Shown piece by piece: positions 38,790-47,661 of a stretch of 64,000 bases of DNA. The stretch is from NCBI GenBank assembly GCA_947627795.1, contig CANQXJ010000007.1:1-64000 (forward strand), read 5' to 3'. The first letter of the stretch is position 1, and each line of letters starts with the position of its first letter. The position numbers were made by a program, and so were the translations under genes. Below the pieces are notes generated by a model. That model had not been told where the DNA came from and made no database searches. It saw only the letters and a list, made by a program, of their open reading frames with translations. Source of the stretch: an uncultured Clostridia bacterium (GTDB lineage: Bacteria > Bacillota > Clostridia > UBA1381).

Positions 38790-39419
38790 ATGACGCCCGG
38801 TGAAAGAATACGCCAGCTCCGTAAGGAGCACGGCATGACGCAGGAGGATTTGGGAAATCTTCTCGGAATTCAGAAAGCTGCGGTAAACAAGTACGAGAGC
38901 GGCAGAGTGCAGAACATAAAGCGCGCGACGCTCATAAAATTAGCGGAGATACTCGAAACCACGCCCGAGGACTTGATCGGCTGGAACTCGGATATGCCGC
39001 GCAACGCAGAGCCGCTCGGCGAATACGATATGGTAAGCGTGCCGATAATAGGGCGCGTTGCCGCAGGGCTCAGCTGCATAGCGGAAAACGACATAATAGG
39101 ATACGAAAACGTAATGCGCGCGGAGCTTACCCCAAACGAGCAGTACGCATTTTTGCGTGTTCAAGGCGACAGCATGTACCCGATATTTATAGAGGGCGAT
39201 CTCGTCCTCATACGCATACAGCCCTCGGTAGACAGCGGCAGCTACGCGGTCGTTACGATCGACGACGCGGACGGAGTGATAAAGCGCGTAGTATACGGCA
39301 AAAGCTTTATAGAGCTTCAGTCTGTAAACCCGATGTACGCGCCGCGCCGCTTCGAGGGCGCGGATGTTCAGCGCATACGCGTTTTCGGACTCGTAAAAGA
39401 AATCAAAAGGAAATTTTAA
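38790..39419 (+). CDS. XRE-family HTH plus S24 (LexA/CI-like) peptidase repressor
   Basis: GERIRQLRKEHGMTQEDLGNLLGIQKAAVNKYESGR; VQGDSMYPIFIEGDLVLIRIQPSVDSGSYAVV. Confidence 0.93.
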   Translation: MTPGERIRQLRKEHGMTQEDLGNLLGIQKAAVNKYESGRVQNIKRATLIKLAEILETTPEDLIGWNSDMPRNAEPLGEYDMVSVPIIGRVAAGLSCIAENDIIGYENVMRAELTPNEQYAFLRVQGDSMYPIFIEGDLVLIRIQPSVDSGSYAVVTIDDADGVIKRVVYGKSFIELQSVNPMYAPRRFEGADVQRIRVFGLVKEIKRKF

Positions 39420-39433
39420 AGGAGAAAAAAATT

Positions 39434-40246
39434 ATGTTGGGATACTTAGGTCCGAGCGGCACATTTTCACACCAAGCCGCTCAGGAGTGGTCAAAGGGAC
39501 AAGAGCCGCTCAAGGAATTTTCAACGATATATTCAGCCATTTTGGCAGTCGAAAACGGCGGCGCTGACCGCGCGATCGTACCGATAGAAAACTCGATAGA
39601 CGGCAGTATAAACACCACTCTCGACACCCTCGCCTTCGACGTGGATCTGCACATCACGGGCGAATATATACTTCACATAAGCGAAAATCTGATGGTAAAA
39701 AAGGGTGCAAAAAAAGAGGATATAAAGATAATCACCTCCCACCCGCAGCCGATAGGACAGTGCTCTCGTATGCTCTCGCACGAATTCGGAGACGTTAAAA
39801 TAGAGTTTGCCGATTCCACCGCCTTGGCGGCAAAACGCGCGGCGGCTTCGGACGGCTCGATAGCGTGCATAGGCTCGCCGAATTCCGCGAAGCTCTACGG
39901 TTTGGAAATCCTCCGCGCCGACTGCGGAGACGAGCGCAACAACTCCACGCGCTTTATAATAATCGAGAAAAACGCGTCCACCAAGGTCACAAAGCACGAC
40001 AAAACCTCAATCGCGTTCACTCTCGACAACAAGCCGGGAAGCCTGTATAACGCGCTTGAGCTGTTTGTGCAGTCGAATATAAATATGATAAAAATTGAAT
40101 CGCGCCCGCTCAAAAAGGAGCTTGGAAAATACGTGTTCTTCATCGACATTGACGGCAACATAGATGACGCGACGATCTATTTCGCGCTCGATAAAGTCCG
40201 CCGCAGCACGTCGTTTTTCAAATTCCTCGGCTCGTACGCGTATTAA
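39434..40246 (+). CDS. pheA: Prephenate dehydratase with ACT domain
   Basis: MLGYLGPSGTFSHQAA, IVPIENSIDGSINTTLD, NNSTRFIII, TSIAFTLDNKPGSLYNAL. Confidence 0.94.
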   Translation: MLGYLGPSGTFSHQAAQEWSKGQEPLKEFSTIYSAILAVENGGADRAIVPIENSIDGSINTTLDTLAFDVDLHITGEYILHISENLMVKKGAKKEDIKIITSHPQPIGQCSRMLSHEFGDVKIEFADSTALAAKRAAASDGSIACIGSPNSAKLYGLEILRADCGDERNNSTRFIIIEKNASTKVTKHDKTSIAFTLDNKPGSLYNALELFVQSNINMIKIESRPLKKELGKYVFFIDIDGNIDDATIYFALDKVRRSTSFFKFLGSYAY

Positions 40247-40276
40247 AAGTAAAATCAATAAAAACGGTAAAGACAC

Positions 40277-42838
40277 ATGAAACGACTTGTTATAGGAATT
40301 TTAGCCCACGTTGACTCCGGCAAAACGACGCTTTCCGAAGGGCTTTTATACACCGCCGGAGAGATACGCAGGCTCGGCAGAGTGGATCACCGCGACGCTT
40401 TTCTCGACACGAACGAAATAGAGCGCGACAGGGGTATTACCATATTCTCAAAACAGGCGACGCTTCGCTTCGGTGACACGGAAATAACGCTTCTCGACAC
40501 TCCGGGACACGTCGATTTCTCCCCCGAAACGGAGCGCACCATGTGCGTGCTCGATTACGCGATACTTGTGATAAGCGGCACGGACGGAGTACAAAATCAC
40601 ACCGAAACGCTTTGGCGGCTGCTCGCGCGGTATAACGTTCCGGTGTTTATTTTCGTGAACAAAACGGACATAACCACGCTCGCGCAGGACGAGCTTATGG
40701 ATAATCTGAAAACGCGCTTGGACGACGGCTGCATTAATTTCAGCGCCAATATCTCAACGGAGGAATTCGCGGAAAACCTTGCCGTGTACGACGAGGACAT
40801 GATGAACGACTTCCTCGAATCCGGCAAGATCCGTCAGAGCTTCATAAACAAGGCTATACTCTCGCGCAAAATTTTCCCGTGCTTTTTCGGCTCGGCGCTG
40901 AAGCTCACCGGAGTAAAGGAATTTCTGCGCGGTTTAAACGCGTACACAACGATGCCAATAGCAGGGCTCGATTTCGGCGCGCGCGTATTCAAAATCGCGG
41001 GCGGAAAAGGCGATAACCGCCTTACGTATATGAAAATAACCGGCGGCTCGCTGAAGGTTCGCGACATTCTCACGGGCGGCGGCGAGGACGAAAGATGGTC
41101 GGAAAAGGTGAATCAGATACGCGTCTACTCCGGCGAAAAATTCACCGCCGTTGACGAGGCTCTCCCCGGAACGGTCTGCGCCGTAACGGGGCTTACTCAC
41201 ACATATCCCGGAGAAGGACTGGGCGCGGAGCCGGACTCGGACGCGCCGGTCCTATCCCCCGTTCTCGAATATAAAGTAAACCTCCCCGCCGGTCTTGACG
41301 CCCACAACGCACTCGAAATGCTCAAAAATCTTGAGGAAGAAGACCCGCAGCTTCACATAGTATGGAACGAAGCGCTTCAGGAGATCCACACGCAGCTAAT
41401 GGGCGAGGTACAGCTTGAAGTCCTCGAGCGTATAATAGCCGAACGGTTCAAGGTTAACATAACCTTTGGTCAGGGCAGCATAGCCTACCGTGAAACGATA
41501 GCATTGCCCGTCGAGGGCGTGGGACATTACGAGCCGCTGCGCCACTACGCCGAGGTACATCTTTTGTTAGAGCCGCTCGAGCGCGGAAGCGGGCTTGTTT
41601 TCAAAGCCGACTGCAGCGAGGACGCTCTCGACAGGAACTGGCAGCGTCTGATCCTAACCCATTTAGCCGAAAAAACGCATATAGGCGTGCTTACCGGCTC
41701 GCCGATAACGGATATGAAAATAACTCTCGTCGCGGGCAGAGCGCATATAAAGCACACCGAGGGCGGCGATTTCCGTCAGGCTACCTACCGCGCGGTGCGC
41801 CACGGTCTGCGCAATACCGAAAGCGTGCTCTTGGAGCCGTGGTACGACTTCGAGCTTGAAGTCCCCTCCGACGCGGTCGGGCGCGCCATGACCGATATAC
41901 AGCAGATGTCGGGCACGATATCGCCGCCCGAAATACGCGGCGATACGGCGATCCTCACAGGCAGCGCGCCTGTCGCGTGTATGCGCGGCTATCACACGGA
42001 GCTTACATCATACACGCGCGGCAAAGGGCGCTTATTCTGCTCGGTAAGGGGCTACGAGGAATGCCACAACCCCGACGAGGTAATAGCCGAAATAAACTAC
42101 GACTGCGACGCGGATCTCGAAAACACCGCAGATTCGGTATTTTGCTCGCACGGCGCGGGATACGTCGTGAACTGGCAGGACGTATACTCGCATATGCACC
42201 TCGAAAGCGCGGTAAAGCCCGAAAAGGCAGCCGAGCCTATACAGGAACAGCAGGTTTGCGAATACATCAGCAGAGTTGCGGACGACGACGAGCTTCTGCG
42301 CATATTCGAAAAAACCTACGGCAAGGTGCAGCGTAAAAACTATAACCTTATGCGCACCGAAAAAACGCATCAGCAAAAGAAATACCCGAAAGCCCGCCCG
42401 CTCCACGAAGGGCCGGAATATCTGCTCGTTGACGGCTACAACATTATTTTCGCATGGGACGAGCTTCGCGAGATCTCCGAGCACGACTTAGGCTCGGCGC
42501 GCGACCGCTTAGCGGATATCCTCTGCAACTATCAGGGCTTCCGCCAATGCGAAATAATCCTCGTATTCGACGCGTACAAGGTCAAAGGCAGCGAGCGTGA
42601 GATTGAAAAATACCACAATATAAACGTAGTGTACACAAAGGAAGCGGAAACAGCCGATATGTACATCGAAAAGGTGACGCACGAGCTTAGCAAAAAGCAC
42701 CGCGTAAGAGTCGCCACATCCGATAATCTTGAACAAATCATAATCATGGGCGGCGGAGCGCTGAGAATGTCGGCGGACGAATTGTTAAGCGAGGTAAAAG
42801 CTGTGGAAAACGCCGTGCGCGAATTTTACAGACAATAA
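40277..42838 (+). CDS. Ribosomal-protection/EF-G-like translational GTPase fused to C-terminal YacP/Rae1-like NYN nuclease domain
   Basis: AHVDSGKTTLSE, DTPGHVDFSPETER, VNKTD; C-terminus YLLVDGYNIIFAWDELREISEHDLGSARDRLADILCNYQGF...VFDAYKVKG...TKEAETADMYIEK...VATSDNLEQ. Confidence 0.9.
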   Translation: MKRLVIGILAHVDSGKTTLSEGLLYTAGEIRRLGRVDHRDAFLDTNEIERDRGITIFSKQATLRFGDTEITLLDTPGHVDFSPETERTMCVLDYAILVISGTDGVQNHTETLWRLLARYNVPVFIFVNKTDITTLAQDELMDNLKTRLDDGCINFSANISTEEFAENLAVYDEDMMNDFLESGKIRQSFINKAILSRKIFPCFFGSALKLTGVKEFLRGLNAYTTMPIAGLDFGARVFKIAGGKGDNRLTYMKITGGSLKVRDILTGGGEDERWSEKVNQIRVYSGEKFTAVDEALPGTVCAVTGLTHTYPGEGLGAEPDSDAPVLSPVLEYKVNLPAGLDAHNALEMLKNLEEEDPQLHIVWNEALQEIHTQLMGEVQLEVLERIIAERFKVNITFGQGSIAYRETIALPVEGVGHYEPLRHYAEVHLLLEPLERGSGLVFKADCSEDALDRNWQRLILTHLAEKTHIGVLTGSPITDMKITLVAGRAHIKHTEGGDFRQATYRAVRHGLRNTESVLLEPWYDFELEVPSDAVGRAMTDIQQMSGTISPPEIRGDTAILTGSAPVACMRGYHTELTSYTRGKGRLFCSVRGYEECHNPDEVIAEINYDCDADLENTADSVFCSHGAGYVVNWQDVYSHMHLESAVKPEKAAEPIQEQQVCEYISRVADDDELLRIFEKTYGKVQRKNYNLMRTEKTHQQKKYPKARPLHEGPEYLLVDGYNIIFAWDELREISEHDLGSARDRLADILCNYQGFRQCEIILVFDAYKVKGSEREIEKYHNINVVYTKEAETADMYIEKVTHELSKKHRVRVATSDNLEQIIIMGGGALRMSADELLSEVKAVENAVREFYRQ

Positions 42839-42941
42839 AACGGATAAATAAATCCCGGCGCAATATAATATAATTATGTTGAAATTATTGCCGTTATATG
42901 CTATAATTGCTGTAATAAAACGGCTGAAAGGAAATGATATA

Positions 42942-44348
42942 ATGACAGATAAAGAACTTTTTGAAGAACTGTCCTACAAAAGGAAAAACGTTTACGAAGA
43001 AATCACCGACGAGCAAAAAGCGGAAATGCTCGCTTTATGCGACGAGTACCGCGAATTTCTCGACGCGGGCAAGACCGAGCGCGAGTGCGTGAGCAAAGCT
43101 ATTGAAATGGCAAAGGCGAACGGCTTTGTTCCCCTCGCCGAAAAAGGAGCTCTCAAAGCCGGCGATAAAGTTTACGTGATAAACCGTAATAAAAACATAC
43201 TTCTCGCAATCATAGGCAGCGAGGACATAGACGAGGGTATAAATTTAGTCGGCGCGCATATCGACTCGCCGAGACTTGACTTAAAGCAAAACCCGCTCTA
43301 CGAAAGCACGGGCATGGCGCTTCTTAAAACGCACTACTACGGCGGAATAAAGAAATACCAGTGGACGGCGATCCCGCTCGCGATTCACGGCGTTATTTTC
43401 ACGAAGGACGGCGAAAGGGTGACGCTCAATATCGGCGAAAACGAAAGCGATCCCGTATTCTGCATAACGGATCTGCTTCCGCATCTCGCGAAGGATCAGA
43501 TGACTAAGAAAATGACCGAGGGCATAGAGGGTGAAAATCTCAATATCCTTATCGGCGGCATACCCTTAAAATCTGACGATGTAAGCGAAAAGGTCAAATT
43601 CGCGGTATTAAAGCTTTTAAACGAGCGTTACGGAATACGCGAGCGCGATTTCTTGAGCGCGGAGATCGAGATAGTTCCGGCGTTCAAAGCGAGAAACGTA
43701 GGTCTTGACGAGAGCTTTATAGGCGCGTACGGGCAGGACGACAGAGTATGCGCGTTCACAACGCTCAAAGCTGCGCTTGACACGGAAGCACCGAAGAAAA
43801 CAGCCGCAGCGCTGCTCGTTGACAAAGAGGAGATAGGCTCTATGGGCAACACCGGAATGCTGAGCGCGTTCATGGAAATGACCGTCGCGGAAATAATAGA
43901 AAAAATCAAGGGCGAATGCACTGTTACTGAATACAACAGAGTTATACGCAATTCGGTATGCATGTCCTCAGACGTTGGCGCAGCTGTCGATCCGAACTAT
44001 GAAAGCGTTTCCGAAAAGAAAAACGCCGCGTTCGCGGGCTGCGGCATGATTTTGATGAAATACACCGGAGCGCGCGGCAAATCCGATTCCTCCGACGCAA
44101 GCGCGGAGTTTTTATACGAGATAGAAAAAATAATGGACGACAACGGCGTGATATGGCAGACCGGCGAGCTTGGCAAGGTCGACCAGGGCGGCGGCGGAAC
44201 GATCGCGCAATATGTCGCGAACCTGAACATGGACGTAATCGACTGCGGCGTGCCCGTACTATCAATGCACGCTCCGTTTGAAATCACCGCTAAGAGCGAC
44301 GTCTACATGGCATACAAATCATACGCGGCATTTTACGGCAACAGATAA
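42942..44348 (+). CDS. M18-family aminopeptidase
   Basis: INLVGAHIDSPRLDLKQNPLYES, LLVDKEEIGSMGNTGM, DQGGGGTIAQYVANLNMDVIDCGVPVLSMHAPFE; ATG 42942 with GAAAGGA SD. Confidence 0.9.
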   Translation: MTDKELFEELSYKRKNVYEEITDEQKAEMLALCDEYREFLDAGKTERECVSKAIEMAKANGFVPLAEKGALKAGDKVYVINRNKNILLAIIGSEDIDEGINLVGAHIDSPRLDLKQNPLYESTGMALLKTHYYGGIKKYQWTAIPLAIHGVIFTKDGERVTLNIGENESDPVFCITDLLPHLAKDQMTKKMTEGIEGENLNILIGGIPLKSDDVSEKVKFAVLKLLNERYGIRERDFLSAEIEIVPAFKARNVGLDESFIGAYGQDDRVCAFTTLKAALDTEAPKKTAAALLVDKEEIGSMGNTGMLSAFMEMTVAEIIEKIKGECTVTEYNRVIRNSVCMSSDVGAAVDPNYESVSEKKNAAFAGCGMILMKYTGARGKSDSSDASAEFLYEIEKIMDDNGVIWQTGELGKVDQGGGGTIAQYVANLNMDVIDCGVPVLSMHAPFEITAKSDVYMAYKSYAAFYGNR

Positions 44349-44410
44349 ATTTAAAAGCGAAAGCGCCCGTGCAAACCGAGTTGTTTCCCAAATATTTCTA
44401 ATGGATTTTT

Positions 44411-44450
44411 AACAAAGAGATTCAAGCTTTTTTTCTTGAATCTCTTTGTT
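44411..44450. terminator. Bidirectional terminator between convergent genes
   Basis: AACAAAGAGATTCAAG-cttttttt-CTTGAATCTCTTTGTT, perfect 16-bp stem. Confidence 0.85.
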
Positions 44451-44504
44451 TATTGCGTCATTTTAATTACGCCGCTTAAAACCGACGCTTTTTGATTACT
44501 AAAA

Positions 44505-46592
44505 TCACTTTGCGTTAAGCGCCTGTGTTATAAGCACAACCGCGTCGATGCGGTTTAAATCTCCGGAATGCTCGTATGATACGAGGTTTTCCATAATTCC
44601 CGCGCTGTAACCCGCGCTTAAATAACCTTCGGGATAAGAAGCATTCGCGGGCGCTATATTGGTTACAGAAGTTACAATTTTTACAGCTTGTTCGAGCGTA
44701 ACATTTTCGTCGGGCGCGAACTTATTCTCCCCTATTCCCGAAATCGCCCCGGCGTCAGTGCACGCTTTTATGGCTGCTGTAGCCCAGTGGTCACGCGCGT
44801 CGTCAAACGTACAACTTCCGGAGTTAGAGTATCCCATAGCACGGCATATCATAGACGCAAACTCCGCGCGTGTTATTGTGTTTGACGGACGAAAAGTGTT
44901 ATCCTCGTAGCCGCTTACAATACCTTTGCCGACAGCATTTTTTACAGCATCGCGCTGAATATCGGACAGTATAAACGTGTCGGCAAAGTCCTGGTCCGAA
45001 CTGCCGCCGCCGTTTATGGAATATACCTTTTCCATAGACGCTCCGTTGCTGCCCGAAGCAACCACCTTAAGAGTATGACCTCCGCCGGGAACTGTAAGAT
45101 TAACTTGGTACGGCGCTTCCTTCGATGAGGCTGCCCATGTGTCGTCAATATAATAATCCACCGTGATTGAGTCCGAGCCGTAAAGATGCGGATACGCCCC
45201 TATAGTTACAGGCTCTGCAGCGTTCAAAGGACCGGAAACCTTTTCAAAATACATGTCAGCTCTGCCGTAGCTGTCTCCATGTATAAACCACGGCGATTTT
45301 TTTTGATTTGAATATTCCGCTTCAAGCTCGCGGCTGCCGTCGTAATCATAGTAATTAACCTCGCTTGTCACACGTTTATTGAAGTACGCCATCAGCTTTA
45401 CCTGCGGATATACCATAGGAATAAGAGAATAGAGATTTTTAAGCTGCTCCGCTCCCCAATCCGCATAACTCTCGTTTATTGAGCCGCCCGTGTAGTGCGC
45501 GCTTCCGCACTCCGAAATCATAATCGGTTTTCTGTCGCCAAACTCATCTACTATATCCTTTACCATCAGAACAGGATCCGAATTATATCCGGATTTGAAA
45601 ACGACCTCGTTGAACACCGACTGCTCCGCCCATCTTTGACCGGAAAAATACTTTGCAATATACGCAGTTACTCCTACCCAGTCAACATACTCATCGCCCG
45701 GATAGAAATCGGACGCATTGCGAACCCAGTCGGAGGTGTGCGCCACAGACCACACTGTCGCGACATTCGGGAGTGAGCGCACAGTCGAAGCAACCGTTCT
45801 GAACGCCTGTTTGAATTCATCCGGCGTACAGGCGTTTCCCCATATATTCACTTCCGCACCTATTCTGAGAAGTATTGGAACGTCGGAATGCTGTGATAAT
45901 AATTCCTTAAGACTTGACAGATAGCTGTCGGACGCGCTTATTGAGCGCACGTCATTTCCCTCACCCATAAAATTCAGCGCCAGCTCTACCGTCTTGCCGT
46001 CCCTTTCCGCCTCATTCAGAACTCGGTTCGCCCAATCAAAATACGTGTCGCCGTACTCAAGATAAAGCAAAACCATAGAATCGCCATCTTTTGAGGTTTC
46101 GCTCACTTCACCGACAAGCACGCCGTGCGGCTCGTTCTTCGCGCCAAAATACACCTGTTCCGTCGGAGTAAACTTATAGATATCAAGCGCCGGTGTAAGA
46201 TGCTTTACAAAATTTTCGGCAATTTTTACTCCGTCAGTCCAATTGCGGCTTTTACCGTACGGTATATAGTCACTGAAAAACTTAAGCGCCGTATTATAGT
46301 CTTTAATGTAATACGCCGCAAACGCCGCCTCGTACATTCGGGAGCCGAGTATGTCCTGCGTTTGCTCGTTAACCGGCTCATTGATTATCAAGTCAACAAT
46401 TTGCGACGCATATTCAATCGTTTCAGCATAATTTTTATTGCTTACAGCTGCTTCATAGCGGTCGTTTAAAGCCCAAAAGGAATTTGGAAGATCATATGCG
46501 TATACTGTAATTGCTGGTACAGCCGAAGAAAACGAGATCACCACCGCCATTGCCGCTCCCGTCAATTTGCTTTTTAATCCGAACATTTTCAT
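44505..46592 (-). CDS. SLH-domain protein with GH26-like glycosidase domain
   Basis: PILLRIGAEVNIWGN, VATVWSVAHTSDWV, YPGDEYVDWVGVTAYI, KPIMISECGSAHY; C-terminal SLH repeats; start chosen at ATG 46592. Confidence 0.8.
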   Translation of the reverse strand: MKMFGLKSKLTGAAMAVVISFSSAVPAITVYAYDLPNSFWALNDRYEAAVSNKNYAETIEYASQIVDLIINEPVNEQTQDILGSRMYEAAFAAYYIKDYNTALKFFSDYIPYGKSRNWTDGVKIAENFVKHLTPALDIYKFTPTEQVYFGAKNEPHGVLVGEVSETSKDGDSMVLLYLEYGDTYFDWANRVLNEAERDGKTVELALNFMGEGNDVRSISASDSYLSSLKELLSQHSDVPILLRIGAEVNIWGNACTPDEFKQAFRTVASTVRSLPNVATVWSVAHTSDWVRNASDFYPGDEYVDWVGVTAYIAKYFSGQRWAEQSVFNEVVFKSGYNSDPVLMVKDIVDEFGDRKPIMISECGSAHYTGGSINESYADWGAEQLKNLYSLIPMVYPQVKLMAYFNKRVTSEVNYYDYDGSRELEAEYSNQKKSPWFIHGDSYGRADMYFEKVSGPLNAAEPVTIGAYPHLYGSDSITVDYYIDDTWAASSKEAPYQVNLTVPGGGHTLKVVASGSNGASMEKVYSINGGGSSDQDFADTFILSDIQRDAVKNAVGKGIVSGYEDNTFRPSNTITRAEFASMICRAMGYSNSGSCTFDDARDHWATAAIKACTDAGAISGIGENKFAPDENVTLEQAVKIVTSVTNIAPANASYPEGYLSAGYSAGIMENLVSYEHSGDLNRIDAVVLITQALNAK

Positions 46593-46745
46593 TTTAACAC
46601 TGCCTTTCAAAATAAATTTAATTAATTAAACGCGAAAAATTGAAATTTTACGATTATTGTGTTATATTTATTATATACTATATATTTTGCAATATCAAGT
46701 CGGGATAGCAAAATTATTCCGACACTTATAACAAGGAGAACGGCT

Positions 46746-47129
46746 ATGGACAAAAAAAATAAAATCGCGGCTGCTGTCATCGCCGCGGTTGTTCTTATAT
46801 GCGCGTCGATAATATTTATAAAAAATACAATAACTTCACAAAACAGGATAGCTGTAATATATCGCGGCGGCAAAGTGATAAGAGAGATAAATCTCAATTC
46901 CCTTTCCGAGCCTCTCGAATTTGACCTGTCCTACGACGGACACACAAACAGAGTGAGAGCGGAAAAAGGAAAAATACGTATGCAAAGTGCCGACTGTCCG
47001 GATAAAATATGTGTAAACCAAGGCTGGATAGACAGCGGAGCAGTGCCGATAGTCTGTCTGCCGCACAAAATAACAATAGAAATAAAGGGCGGTGCGGATA
47101 AGATTGATGCGGCTGCGGGAGGAATGTAA
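46746..47129 (+). CDS. NusG domain II-like membrane-anchored protein
   Basis: Signal anchor; IRMQSADCPDKICVNQGWIDSGAVPIVCLPHKITIEI. Confidence 0.82.
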   Translation: MDKKNKIAAAVIAAVVLICASIIFIKNTITSQNRIAVIYRGGKVIREINLNSLSEPLEFDLSYDGHTNRVRAEKGKIRMQSADCPDKICVNQGWIDSGAVPIVCLPHKITIEIKGGADKIDAAAGGM

Positions 47130-47130
47130 C

Positions 47131-47649
47131 ATGAGCACAAAAAAACTTACCGTAACTGCTATGCTGACGGCGGCGGCTTTGGTGATATTTGTGATAGAAG
47201 CGCAGATACCGCCCGTCGCGCCTATCCCCGGAATTAAGCTCGGGCTTGCTAACGTTGTAACGCTTTTCACAATAATAGTTCTCGGACGCAGAGAGGCGTT
47301 TGCGGTTACGGCTCTTCGAATAATACTCGGAAGCGTTTTCACCGGCAATATGATGAGCTTCGTATACAGCGCCGCAGGAGGCGCGCTGTGCTTTGCCGCG
47401 ATGGCTGTCCTTACGCTGTTTATGAAGGAGAACATGACGTGGTGCGTGAGCGTAATCGGAGCGATATTCCACAATGTCGGGCAGCTTGCGGCGGCGGTAA
47501 TTGTAACCGGAACGATTCAGATACTGTGGTATCTGCCGGTTCTGACAATCTCCGCAGTCATAACGGGAGTATTTACGGGAATCGCGGCGCAGTGTCTTTT
47601 AAAGCGCGGCGGCGGAATAATAAAAAAATTAATCAGCGAAACGAAATAG
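47131..47649 (+). CDS. Gx transporter / heptaprenyl diphosphate synthase component I family membrane protein
   Basis: MLTAAALVIFVIEAQIPPVAPIPGIKLGLANVVTLFTI; follows NusG-II protein, a common pair. Confidence 0.85.
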   Translation: MSTKKLTVTAMLTAAALVIFVIEAQIPPVAPIPGIKLGLANVVTLFTIIVLGRREAFAVTALRIILGSVFTGNMMSFVYSAAGGALCFAAMAVLTLFMKENMTWCVSVIGAIFHNVGQLAAAVIVTGTIQILWYLPVLTISAVITGVFTGIAAQCLLKRGGGIIKKLISETK

Positions 47650-47661
47650 GAGTGAAAAATT

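Noticed and set aside
26380-38790. att direct repeats flanking the phage cassette
   Set aside because: No convincing direct repeat was found by eye at the two ends; needs computation.
40277-42838. Calling the GTPase a tetracycline-resistance gene
   Set aside because: It is related to ribosomal-protection proteins, but resistance cannot be read from sequence and the NYN fusion points to another role.
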